From the NCBI GenBank assembly GCA_900554925.1, contig USJG01000036.1, positions 1 to 16,474 on the forward strand: DNA of 16,474 nucleotides. Reading direction: 5' to 3'. The position numbers and the translations under genes are program-made. This stretch comes from an uncultured Lachnospiraceae bacterium (lineage in GTDB: Bacteria > Bacillota > Clostridia > Lachnospirales > Lachnospiraceae). The notes beneath the pieces were generated by a model that saw nothing but the letters and a program-made list of their open reading frames with translations, did not search any database and was not told the origin of the DNA. Below are positions 7,906 through 15,012 of this stretch, in pieces. Each line of letters opens with the position of its first letter. Within the stretch, counting starts at the first letter, position 1.

Positions 7906-7990
7906 CCTCCGGACGGGATGCGCAGCTCGCGGAGAGGTAGCTATGCATATGCATCCGCTCGCGCGCGAAGTGTCGCAAGCGACACTTTGT
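7906..7990. repeat. G+C-rich multi-hairpin block downstream of tyrA
   Basis: This stretch is much richer in G+C than the DNA to its left. It holds GGATGC (7916-7921) pairing with GCATCC (7951-7956), and a tandem ATGCAT-ATGCAT (7943-7954). A CGCGCGCG-like run lies at about 7960-7967. A 9-bp palindrome, AAGTGTCGC (7968-7976) with GCGACACTT (7979-7987), lies 6 nt beyond the tyrA stop codon. The last hairpin may act as the 3' end of the tyrA mRNA, but it has no T run on the minus strand. Together with the adjacent 26-bp inverted repeat it looks like one composite repeat unit. Whether it is dispersed in the genome cannot be told from one window. Confidence 0.5.
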
Positions 7991-7993
7991 TCA

Positions 7994-9094
7994 TTATATG
8001 CAATATACATTGTAGCCTTTGGAACGAAGGATTTCACTTGCTTTTTCGATGCTTTCTTCGTGATAAAATTCCACTCGCAGAACACCGTCCTCCTGCTCCC
8101 GGTTATGGACAATACCGATATTCTTAATACTGATCTGGTACAGGGCCAGGATGGTTGCAATAGCCGCTAGAGCGCCGGGCTCATCTGCAATGTCTATCCG
8201 GATGGAGTAGGATTTTTTAATGGGGCCGCTTCCTGCATCAATGAAAGAATCCCGATAATTTCTGGCTTCGTCAAAGAACTGGTAAAGCCGCCGGGACTGG
8301 GAGGCGTCAATTTCCTCTTTGATTTCATTAAGGGAAGTGATATAGCGCCCTAACAGCTCCGAAATATTTTCCCTGTTGGTTAAGCAGATCTGCTGCCACA
8401 TTGCAGGGGAGGAGGAAGCTATTCTGGTAATGTCCTTAAATCCGCCGGCAGCAATCAGCTTCATAAGGCCTTCCTCGGAATCGGACTGCTTAATTAAGTT
8501 TACTAAGGAGGCGGCTATCACATGAGGAAGATGGCTTACAGCCCCGGTAATAAAATCATGCTGCTTACAGGTAAGAACCATCGGAATGGCGCCGAGGGAA
8601 GCAATCAAATCACTGAAAGCAGAGATGGTTTCTGGCAAAACGCCTTTGCCGGGGGTAAGAATGTAATATGCATTTTCCAAAAGCAATGCCCTGGAATTAA
8701 TGTATCCGGTCCGCTCGCTTCCGGCCATGGGATGTCCACCAATAAACTGATTTTCAAGTCCTGCCTGTTCAATATGCTTATGAATATCTGTTTTCACACT
8801 GCCTACATCCGTAAGCAGGCAGGCGGGAGATAAATATTTTCTTATTTCTATAAGATTTTTGTCATTGTCTGATACCGGAGCGCATAAAAAAATATAATCA
8901 CAATCTGAAAACTTTTCGCTGATGAAGGATAATGGAAGGTCAATGACTGCGTCGGCTGCTGCCTGCTTCAATGCTTCCTGGTTGGTATCGTATGCAATTA
9001 ACCGGCTTTTTGGATAAAACTTGCGGATGGCTCTGGCGATGGAACCGCCAATAAGTCCCAGACCGATAAATCCACAGGTAAAATTGTCTTTCAT
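7994..9094 (-). CDS. tyrA: Prephenate dehydrogenase with C-terminal ACT domain
   Basis: A 366-aa enzyme that oxidatively decarboxylates prephenate to 4-hydroxyphenylpyruvate in tyrosine synthesis. The N-terminal Rossmann domain has GLGLIG (11-16) for NAD(P). The family motifs DVGSVKTDI, GGHPMAGSERTGY (with the substrate-binding His) and AVSHLPH follow in order. The helical dimerisation domain contains GGFKDITRIASSSP. Residues about 295-366 form an ACT domain (IRIDIADEPGALAAIATIL), which in related proteins binds tyrosine for feedback control. The start ATG at 9094 has AAGGAG 5 nt upstream. It stands alone: the next gene in the same direction, murE, is 450 nt away behind structured DNA, and other aromatic-pathway genes are not adjacent. 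The roughly 50-nt leader is too short for a T-box. Confidence 0.95.
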   Translation of the reverse strand: MKDNFTCGFIGLGLIGGSIARAIRKFYPKSRLIAYDTNQEALKQAAADAVIDLPLSFISEKFSDCDYIFLCAPVSDNDKNLIEIRKYLSPACLLTDVGSVKTDIHKHIEQAGLENQFIGGHPMAGSERTGYINSRALLLENAYYILTPGKGVLPETISAFSDLIASLGAIPMVLTCKQHDFITGAVSHLPHVIAASLVNLIKQSDSEEGLMKLIAAGGFKDITRIASSSPAMWQQICLTNRENISELLGRYITSLNEIKEEIDASQSRRLYQFFDEARNYRDSFIDAGSGPIKKSYSIRIDIADEPGALAAIATILALYQISIKNIGIVHNREQEDGVLRVEFYHEESIEKASEILRSKGYNVYCI

Positions 9095-9147
9095 GATTGC
9101 TCCTTAATGCGCACTTTTAGAGCGCCTGATTCTTTTATTGCATTAAC

Positions 9148-9176
9148 AATATAACACTTCAACGTGCGAAAATCAA
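9148..9176 (-). promoter_or_regulatory. Predicted sigma-A promoter of tyrA
   Basis: On the minus strand TTGATT (9176-9171) is followed after 17 nt by TATATT (9153-9148). The -10 differs from consensus at one base and the -35 at two. The leader would be roughly 50 nt, ending in AAGGAG before the tyrA ATG. Confidence 0.6.
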
Positions 9177-9179
9177 CAG

Positions 9180-9207
9180 TGACAGGAGCAAATGGTGCCA
9201 TCTGTCA
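9180..9207. repeat. Inverted repeat TGACAG/CTGTCA in the divergent tyrA/EF-G-like spacer
   Basis: TGACAG (9180-9185) and CTGTCA (9202-9207) form a 6-bp perfect dyad around a 16-nt spacer containing ATGGTGCCAT. The dyad lies just upstream of the tyrA -35 and about 35 nt upstream of the EF-G-like -35 region. It could be an operator for one or both divergent promoters. Length and match alone are weak evidence. Confidence 0.3.
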
Positions 9208-9239
9208 AAAACGGAAAGGACATGATCATATTATTATGT

Positions 9240-9290
9240 GTAAAATGTATGATTTTACTTGTATAATCTCCGCGGATTTAGTAAAATGTA
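9240..9290 (+). promoter_or_regulatory. Predicted promoter of the EF-G-like gene with a repeated 10-mer around it
   Basis: A perfect -10 TATAAT lies at 9262-9267. The -35 region is poor (TGTAAA at 9239-9244 with 17-nt spacing), which suggests help from an activator or another sigma context. The 10-mer GTAAAATGTA occurs twice, at 9240-9249 over the -35 and at 9281-9290 just past the expected start site, 41 nt apart. The upstream copy is also part of a hairpin-like dyad, GTAAAAT (9240-9246) with ATTTTAC (9252-9258). The layout is that of a paired operator. The mRNA leader would be about 100 nt. Confidence 0.5.
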
Positions 9291-9372
9291 CACATGGGGT
9301 TTGAAGAGCGGAATGATTTTTTTATGAAATTGTGACGTGCTGCCCAAAGACACAGAAAATGGAGGGACATAT

Positions 9373-11463
9373 ATGAATATTTACACAACTGATAAGATCA
9401 GAAACGTAGCTCTGCTTGGCCATGGCGGAAGCGGGAAGACCAGTCTGGCGGAAGCTATGGCATATTTATCAGGTATTACATCCAGATTAGGAAAAGTAGA
9501 AGATGGCAATACTGTCAGTGACTTTGGCAAGGAAGAGCAGAAGAGAAAAATATCCATTAGTACTTCCGTTATTCCTGTTGAATGGGAAGGTTATAAGATT
9601 AACCTGTTAGATACGCCCGGATTTTTTGATTTTTCCGGCGAGGTTGAGGAAGCGATCAGTGCGGCGGGAGCTGCCATTATCGTGGTTAATGGTAAATCCG
9701 GCGTGGAAGTAGGAACACAGAAAGCATGGGATTTGTGTGAAAAGTATAAACTGCCCCGTATGATCTATGTAAGCAATATGGATGTGGACAATGCTTCTTT
9801 CAGACAGGTTGTAGAAGATATGACGAAGATGTTCGGCAAGAAGATGGCGCCCTTCCATCTGCCGATCCGTGAGAACGAGAAGTTTGTGGGATATGTCAAT
9901 GTAATTACTGAGACAGGCAACAGATGGCAGGGGAAAGAGGTTGTGGAGTGTGAAGTGCCGGAATACAATAAGCCCAACCTGCAGATCTGTCGTGAAACCC
10001 TCATGGAAGCAGTGGCAGAAACCAGTGAAGAGATGATGGACCGTTACTTTGGAGGGGAGACCTTCTCAGAGGCCGAAATAAGAGCGGCCCTCAGAACCAA
10101 TGTGTGTGATGGCAGTATCGTACCCATGACCATGGGATCGAACATTTTATGTCAGGGAATGTATACACTGCTTGATGATATTATTAAGTATTTCCCCAGT
10201 CCTGAAAACAGAGTGGTAGCAGGCATTAATATGAAAACCAATGATATTTATCATGCGGATTATGATTTTGCAAAAGCCAAAACCGCCTATATCTGGAAGA
10301 CCATCGTAGATCCCTTTATCGGCAAATATTCCCTGATCAAGGTGAATTCCGGCGTACTTAAGACGGATGACGTGGTTTATAATGTGGATAAGGATATTGA
10401 GGAAAAGATTGGAAAGCTGTATGTGCTTCAGGGAAATAAAGCCATTGAAGTAAAGGAGCTGCATGCAGGAGATATTGGCGCACTTGCCAAGCTGACTGGA
10501 GCCAGAACCGGAGACAGCCTGTCAACTAAGGCAACCACTATTAAATTTGGTAAATGGGAGATGCCTGTTCCCTATACATATATGAGGTATAAACCTAAGA
10601 ATAAAGGAGATGTTGATAAGATTTCTCAGGCCCTTCAGAAGATTTCTCATGAAGACCTGACTATGAAATATATCAATGATTCCGAAAACAAGCAGATGCT
10701 TCTTTACGGAATGGGAGATCTGCATCTGGAAGTGATCGCCAGCAAGCTTTTGAATGAATATAAGGTTGAAATTGAATTGTCCCAGCCTAAAGTTGCCTTC
10801 AGAGAGACCATTAAGAAAACCTCTGACGTGGAGTACAAATATAAAAAGCAGTCCGGAGGACATGGGCAGTATGGTCATGTAAAGATGAAATTTGAACCTT
10901 CCGGTAATCTGGAAGAAGCCTATGAGTTTGAACAGGTTGTGGTAGGCGGTGCGGTTCCCAAAAACTATTTCCCGGCAGTAGAAAAGGGCATTCAGGAATC
11001 GGTGCTTAAGGGGCCTATGGCAGCTTATCCGGTAGTGGGGGTGAAAGCGATCCTTTATGATGGTTCCTATCATCCCGTTGATTCTTCTGAAATGGCATTT
11101 AAGATGGCAACGATTCAGGCATTTAAGAAAGGCTTTATGGAAGCCCATCCTGTTCTGCTTGAGCCCATCGTATCCCTTAAGGTGACAGTGCCGGACGCTT
11201 ATACCGGCGATATTATGGGAGACCTCAATAAAAGAAGGGGCAGAGTGCTTGGAATGAATCCTGCACCAGGCGGAAAGCAGATCATTGAAGCGGATGTTCC
11301 CATGATGGGCCTGTTTGGATACTGTACGGATCTTCGTTCCATGACCGGTGGAAGCGGCGAATACGAGTATGAATTTTCACGTTATGAACAGGCACCCAGC
11401 GACGTACAGGAGAAAGAGGTTGCAGCCAGGGCGGCAAAGGTTGCTGAAGGAGCGGAAGAGTAA
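9373..11463 (+). CDS. EF-G-like translational GTPase (FusA2-type paralogue of elongation factor G)
   Basis: A 696-aa protein with the five-domain EF-G layout, probably a ribosome-associated GTPase. The P-loop GHGGSGKT is at 16-23. G3 is DTPGFFDF (80-87), so the His that activates water in standard EF-G (DTPGH) is Phe. The G4 position reads SNMD instead of NKxD. The switch I RGITI motif is replaced by RKISI. Later blocks are normal for EF-G domains III-V, for example GMGDLHLEV, GGHGQYGHVK and MGDLNKRRGRVLGM. The housekeeping fusA is usually linked to rpsL, rpsG and tuf, none of which are here, so this is most likely the second, EF-G-II/FusA2-like copy. Whether it translocates, recycles ribosomes or does something else cannot be told. 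The start is ATG 9373, with GGAGGG 6 nt upstream; an in-frame GTG at 9337 lacks such a site. A strong terminator follows. Confidence 0.88.
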   Translation: MNIYTTDKIRNVALLGHGGSGKTSLAEAMAYLSGITSRLGKVEDGNTVSDFGKEEQKRKISISTSVIPVEWEGYKINLLDTPGFFDFSGEVEEAISAAGAAIIVVNGKSGVEVGTQKAWDLCEKYKLPRMIYVSNMDVDNASFRQVVEDMTKMFGKKMAPFHLPIRENEKFVGYVNVITETGNRWQGKEVVECEVPEYNKPNLQICRETLMEAVAETSEEMMDRYFGGETFSEAEIRAALRTNVCDGSIVPMTMGSNILCQGMYTLLDDIIKYFPSPENRVVAGINMKTNDIYHADYDFAKAKTAYIWKTIVDPFIGKYSLIKVNSGVLKTDDVVYNVDKDIEEKIGKLYVLQGNKAIEVKELHAGDIGALAKLTGARTGDSLSTKATTIKFGKWEMPVPYTYMRYKPKNKGDVDKISQALQKISHEDLTMKYINDSENKQMLLYGMGDLHLEVIASKLLNEYKVEIELSQPKVAFRETIKKTSDVEYKYKKQSGGHGQYGHVKMKFEPSGNLEEAYEFEQVVVGGAVPKNYFPAVEKGIQESVLKGPMAAYPVVGVKAILYDGSYHPVDSSEMAFKMATIQAFKKGFMEAHPVLLEPIVSLKVTVPDAYTGDIMGDLNKRRGRVLGMNPAPGGKQIIEADVPMMGLFGYCTDLRSMTGGSGEYEYEFSRYEQAPSDVQEKEVAARAAKVAEGAEE

Positions 11464-11505
11464 AATTATTATCAAAATAAAACAGTTCTTTTTAGAAGAA
11501 GGGAG

Positions 11506-11548
11506 CAGGGTGCTGTATATGGGGGTATACAGCACCCTGTTTATTCTT
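11506..11548 (+). terminator. Rho-independent terminator of the EF-G-like gene
   Basis: A 14-bp perfect stem, CAGGGTGCTGTATA (11506-11519) with its complement (11526-11539), has a 6-nt TGGGGG loop and is followed by TTTATTCTT. It ends 43 nt after the EF-G-like stop. Its T tract runs directly into the -35 box of the leuS promoter. Confidence 0.92.
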
Positions 11549-11575
11549 GACATTTTGCCATAATATAGGTAAAAT
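11547..11575 (+). promoter_or_regulatory. Predicted sigma-A promoter of leuS
   Basis: A perfect TTGACA (11547-11552) is followed after 17 nt by TAAAAT (11570-11575), one mismatch from consensus. Transcription would start near 11582, giving a leader of about 36 nt before the ATG. That is too short for a T-box or leucine attenuator. The -35 overlaps the tail of the upstream terminator by two bases. Confidence 0.8.
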
Positions 11576-11617
11576 TAGGTCTGGTTTCTTATGCCACAAA
11601 TGAGAGGAGTGTAAACG

Positions 11618-14029
11618 ATGGCAATACCATATAATCACAGAGAAGTAGAAACAAAATGGCAGAAGATCTGGGATGATGAAAAGGCATTTAAGACTTCTGA
11701 TGATTTTTCAAAACCGAAATATTATGCTTTGGTAGAATTTCCCTACCCATCGGGACAGGGATTGCACGTGGGACATCCAAGACCTTATACGGCCCTGGAT
11801 ATTGTGGCCAGAAAGAGGAGGATGCAGGGATATAACGTGCTTTATCCTATGGGATGGGATGCCTTTGGACTTCCTACGGAAAATTATGCCATTAAAAATC
11901 ATATACACCCAAAGATTGTTACTGAGAACAACGTGAAACGTTTTAAGGGACAGCTTCATTCCCTTGGCTATTCCTTTGACTGGGACAGAGAAATCAATAC
12001 CACAGATGTGGGCTATTATAAATGGACACAGTGGATTTTCTTAAAATTGTTCAATGCAGGTCTGGCTTACAAGGCAGAAATGCCTATTAACTGGTGCACC
12101 TCTTGTAAGGTAGGTCTTGCAAATGAGGAAGTGGTAAACGGTGTCTGTGAGCGCTGCGGTTCTGAGGTCATCCGTAAGGTCAAGAGCCAGTGGATGCTTA
12201 AAATCACTGATTATGCGGATAAGCTGCTTGAGGGACTGGACAGTGTGGACTATGTGGAACGTGTTAAGGTTTCACAGAAAAACTGGATCGGTAAATCTAC
12301 CGGCGCAGAGGTGGATTTTATTTTAAAGGATAAAGAAGATAAGCTTACTATTTATACCACCAGACCGGACACGCTCTTTGGTGTTACTTATATGGTTATG
12401 AGCCCTGAACATCCTTTCATTGACAAATATAAAGCAGATATCAAAAACTGGGATGATGTAGTTTCTTACAGAGAAATGGCGGCCAGAAAGTCTGACTTTG
12501 AACGTACTGAGCTTGCCAAGGATAAAACAGGAGTTATGCTTGACGGACTTACCGCGGTAAATCCGGTAAACGGTGAAGAGATTCCGGTATGGATTTCCGA
12601 TTATGTGCTTATGACTTACGGTACAGGGGCTATTATGGCGGTGCCTGCCCATGATGAGAGAGACTGGGAGTTCGCCAAGAAGTTCCATATGCCTATCATT
12701 GAAGTAGTGGCAGGCAGTCCTGTAGATGTAAATGAAGCTGTATTTACGGACGTTGCTACCGGTACCTTAGTAAATTCAGGATTTTTAAACGGACTTTCCG
12801 TAGCGGAGGCCAAGGAAAAGATCACTCAGTTCCTGACAGAAAAAGGCATCGGCCATAAAAAGACTAACTTTAAACTCCGGGACTGGGTATTTTCCAGACA
12901 ACGTTACTGGGGAGAGCCTATCCCTGTGGTAAAATGCGAAAAGTGCGGTTATGTAGCTCTTCCTGAAAGTGAGCTTCCACTGGAGCTTCCTGAGGTAGAA
13001 AGCTATATGCCCACTGATAATGGCGAATCGCCTCTTGCTCATATGACAGACTGGGTAAAAACCACCTGTCCCTGCTGTGGAGGCCCTGCATTAAGAGAAA
13101 CGGATACCATGCCCCAGTGGGCAGGTTCCTCATGGTATTTCTTAAGATATACCGACCCCGGCAATGACAAAGAACTGGCAAGTAAGGAAGCGTTAAATTA
13201 CTGGATGCCGGTTGACTGGTACAACGGAGGAATGGAGCATACGACACTGCACCTTCTTTATTCCCGTTTCTGGCACAGATTCCTGTATGATGAGAAGGTA
13301 GTTCCCTGTCCGGAACCTTACCTTAAGAGAACCTCCCATGGCATGATTCTGGGATCAAATGGGGAGAAGATGAGTAAGTCCCGGGGGAATGTGGTAAATC
13401 CTGACGATATTGTGAGAGACTACGGCGCAGATACCCTGCGTACCTACGAAATGTTTATCGGCGCATTTGATTTAAGCGCTGCATGGAGTGAGGATGGCGT
13501 AAAGGGATGCCGCAGATTCCTTGAAAGAGTGTGGAAATTGCAGGATATTCTGGTAGATGGTGATGCGTATTCTGAGGATCTGGAAGTTACCATGCACCAG
13601 ACCATCAAGAAGGTAAGCAATGATTTTGAAAATCTGAAATACAATACGGCGATTGCAGCCATGATGTCGCTGATCAATGATTTCTACAGGAAAAATGCAG
13701 TTACCAAAGGCGAATTTAAGACGCTGCTTACCCTTCTTAATCCGGTAGCGCCTCATATTACAGAGGAGATCTGGCAGGCGATAGGATATGAAGGACGTAT
13801 CTATCAGACCTCATGGCCGGAGTTTGAAGAAGAAAAGACAGTGGAGTCTACAATTGAAATTGCAGTTCAGATCAACGGTAAGATCAAGGCAACACTGGCA
13901 GTTGCAAGAGATGAGGATAAGGATTCAGTGATTGCAAAGGCTAAGGAAACCATAGCAGATAAATTAACCGGAAATGTGGTAAAAGAAATTTATGTGCCTG
14001 GAAGGATCGTAAATATTGTTATGAAATAA
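11618..14029 (+). CDS. leuS: Leucyl-tRNA synthetase
   Basis: An 803-aa class I aminoacyl-tRNA synthetase that charges tRNALeu; bacterial Gram-positive LeuRS are usually about 805 aa. The HIGH signature is HVGH at 50-53, in FPYPSGQGLHVGHPRPYTA. KMSKS is at 584-588. A zinc-ribbon-like segment lies near residues 160-180 (CTSC...CERC) and a second Cys-rich module lies before the KMSKS part (CEKC...CPCC). The connective polypeptide 1 editing domain (about 220-410) shows TTRPDTLFG and GTGAIMAVPAHDERD, the site that hydrolyses misactivated amino acids. GSSWYFLRYTDP and the anticodon-binding helices follow, and a C-terminal domain ends in IVNIVMK. The start ATG has AGGAG 8 nt upstream. It is flanked by its own promoter and terminator, so it is a single-gene unit. 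Confidence 0.97.
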   Translation: MAIPYNHREVETKWQKIWDDEKAFKTSDDFSKPKYYALVEFPYPSGQGLHVGHPRPYTALDIVARKRRMQGYNVLYPMGWDAFGLPTENYAIKNHIHPKIVTENNVKRFKGQLHSLGYSFDWDREINTTDVGYYKWTQWIFLKLFNAGLAYKAEMPINWCTSCKVGLANEEVVNGVCERCGSEVIRKVKSQWMLKITDYADKLLEGLDSVDYVERVKVSQKNWIGKSTGAEVDFILKDKEDKLTIYTTRPDTLFGVTYMVMSPEHPFIDKYKADIKNWDDVVSYREMAARKSDFERTELAKDKTGVMLDGLTAVNPVNGEEIPVWISDYVLMTYGTGAIMAVPAHDERDWEFAKKFHMPIIEVVAGSPVDVNEAVFTDVATGTLVNSGFLNGLSVAEAKEKITQFLTEKGIGHKKTNFKLRDWVFSRQRYWGEPIPVVKCEKCGYVALPESELPLELPEVESYMPTDNGESPLAHMTDWVKTTCPCCGGPALRETDTMPQWAGSSWYFLRYTDPGNDKELASKEALNYWMPVDWYNGGMEHTTLHLLYSRFWHRFLYDEKVVPCPEPYLKRTSHGMILGSNGEKMSKSRGNVVNPDDIVRDYGADTLRTYEMFIGAFDLSAAWSEDGVKGCRRFLERVWKLQDILVDGDAYSEDLEVTMHQTIKKVSNDFENLKYNTAIAAMMSLINDFYRKNAVTKGEFKTLLTLLNPVAPHITEEIWQAIGYEGRIYQTSWPEFEEEKTVESTIEIAVQINGKIKATLAVARDEDKDSVIAKAKETIADKLTGNVVKEIYVPGRIVNIVMK

Positions 14030-14044
14030 ATATATGTAGAAAAG

Positions 14045-14076
14045 CTGCCCGGAGGCAAAGGCTTCCGGGCAGTTTT
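14045..14076. terminator. Bidirectional terminator between leuS and the convergent 89-aa gene
   Basis: The stem pairs 14045-14056 with 14061-14072: CTGCCCGGA with TCCGGGCAG, then a G-U and two more pairs around an AAAG loop. TTTT follows on the plus side. On the minus side CTTTTCTAC follows, so one hairpin can serve both leuS and the convergent gene ending at 14090. Confidence 0.88.
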
Positions 14077-14089
14077 GATATGGCAGGAA

Positions 14090-14359
14090 TTATTTGCGGG
14101 AACGCATGGCCATAACCCTCTCGATTTTGGAAATCTCTTCCGGTGTGGCATGTTTTCGAAGTACTGCAACAATGGCGTTTACCTCATTGTCAGAGAAGGA
14201 AATTTTCTTTTCCTGTCCACGTTTCATGACAGCCATTAAAAAAGGCAGCATCTGCTCTTTTTTAAGATTTTTGCTTTCGAAAATAAGGGCTTGAAGAAAT
14301 TCAAGCTTATATGGGTCAATATTCTTTAAGGACTCATCTTTCATCCAATCATTCTGCAT
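14090..14359 (-). CDS. Conserved hypothetical 89-aa protein, distal gene of a two-gene unit
   Basis: A small, probably soluble helical protein with no motif that I can tie to a function. It starts MQNDWMKDESLKNIDPYKLEFLQ, has a basic and Met-rich middle (PFLMAVMKRGQEKK) and ends in a helix after HATPEEISKIERVM. The ATG at 14359 is supported by GGAGG 8 nt upstream. That site lies inside the end of the 181-aa gene, and the two reading frames overlap by 11 nt (14349-14359), a usual sign of translational coupling. An alternative start at 14383 has no ribosome binding site. The LTPEQ..MYEMF tail of the upstream protein and the ATPEEISKIERV part here are similar in style, but this is too short to call homology. 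I recognise the general type as one found in Lachnospiraceae genomes, function unknown. Confidence 0.75.
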   Translation of the reverse strand: MQNDWMKDESLKNIDPYKLEFLQALIFESKNLKKEQMLPFLMAVMKRGQEKKISFSDNEVNAIVAVLRKHATPEEISKIERVMAMRSRK

Positions 14360-14894
14360 GTTGATTACCTCCAAACATTTCATACATTTGTTTCTGTTCC
14401 GGTGTGAGCATATTCATCAGCATATTCATCATGTCAAAACCGCCGGCGCTGCCGGAAGAACTATCGTTATCCGAAGAAGAGATGCCAGAGGCCTCCGGAG
14501 GAATAGCATTACTCATAAAATCAGTCATGTCCGGCATGAAATCCTTCATCATATCCATGGTCTTTGACATTTCTTTATACATTTCTATCCCCTGAAATAT
14601 ATTTTTGATCTGTTCAATCTGTTTCTTTTCATTTTCTGTACAGTAGGGAAGAAGCTCGCTGCACATTTTAAAAATATCGGGAGAGGTTTCTTTTTCTGCA
14701 CAGCCGCAGAGAGGATAGGGATGCTTTTTGAAGAATTCAATGGTGTAATTCAGTTCCAGAAATTTAATGTAGATGGCCATGGACTTCTGCGTCTGATTAT
14801 CCATATATGACATTATAATTTTCAACATTTGTATATGATTGGTGCAAAAGAGAGTATCAAATGCGATTACTTTATTGTGCTCATTTGAATCCAT
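14349..14894 (-). CDS. Conserved hypothetical 181-aa protein, possibly sporulation-associated
   Basis: No function is recognised. The first about 110 residues look folded and helical: DTLFCTNHIQMLKIIMSYMDNQTQKSMAIYIK, then ELNYTIEFFKKHPYPLCGCAEK with a CGC motif, then a second helical block ending in YKEMSKTMDMMKDFMPDM. Residues about 130-150 are a Ser/Asp/Gly-rich low-complexity linker. The C-terminus is Met-rich, amphipathic and helical (FDMMNMLMNMLTPEQKQMYEMFGG). There is no signal peptide or membrane segment. The ATG at 14894 has AAGGAG 5 nt upstream. The gene overlaps the 89-aa gene by 11 nt, so the two products probably act together. A promoter-like sequence of mother-cell sigma type lies upstream, and the next gene upstream is a Cys-rich coat-like protein. 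A spore role is inference only. Confidence 0.78.
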   Translation of the reverse strand: MDSNEHNKVIAFDTLFCTNHIQMLKIIMSYMDNQTQKSMAIYIKFLELNYTIEFFKKHPYPLCGCAEKETSPDIFKMCSELLPYCTENEKKQIEQIKNIFQGIEMYKEMSKTMDMMKDFMPDMTDFMSNAIPPEASGISSSDNDSSSGSAGGFDMMNMLMNMLTPEQKQMYEMFGGNQHAE

Positions 14895-14919
14895 AACTGC
14901 TCCTTCCCACCTGTTTCAA

Positions 14920-14947
14920 TATTTTATGTTTTAAAATTTGCCGGTAT
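14920..14947 (-). promoter_or_regulatory. Possible sigma-E/sigma-K-type promoter of the 181-aa/89-aa genes
   Basis: On the minus strand CATAAAATA (14928-14920) fits the CATAnnnTA -10 of mother-cell sigma factors. An ATA (14947-14945) lies 16 nt upstream, where a sigma-E-type -35 element would sit. The motif is short and the region is AT-rich, so chance matches are likely. It lies just downstream of the terminator of the Cys-rich gene. Confidence 0.3.
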
Positions 14948-14950
14948 GCA

Positions 14951-14977
14951 GAAAAGTAGGCTCTTTTCAGAGCCTAC
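14951..14977 (-). terminator. Rho-independent terminator of the Cys-rich gene
   Basis: On the minus strand GTAGGCTCT (14977-14969) pairs with AGAGCCTAC (14964-14956) as a 9-bp perfect stem with a 4-nt loop, followed by TTTTC (14955-14951). It starts about 35 nt after the stop of the 76-aa gene and separates it from the 181-aa gene. Confidence 0.88.
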
Positions 14978-15012
14978 CTCTCAGACATGATGAAAAGAAT
15001 CATTTACTGTAA

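Noticed and set aside
7846..8160. Minus-strand 104-codon and plus-strand 69/75-codon frames over the tyrA 3' end and palindromic block
   Set aside because: They cross the conserved ACT domain and the hairpin region in the wrong frame, with no start signals.
9095..9372. T-box or amino-acid riboswitch before tyrA or the EF-G-like gene
   Set aside because: Leaders are about 50 and 100 nt, with no specifier-loop or antiterminator layout and no terminator hairpin before the start codons.
10522..11148. Minus-strand 208-codon open frame inside the EF-G-like gene
   Set aside because: Antisense shadow rich in His/Phe/Ile; the sense frame has clear EF-G blocks throughout.
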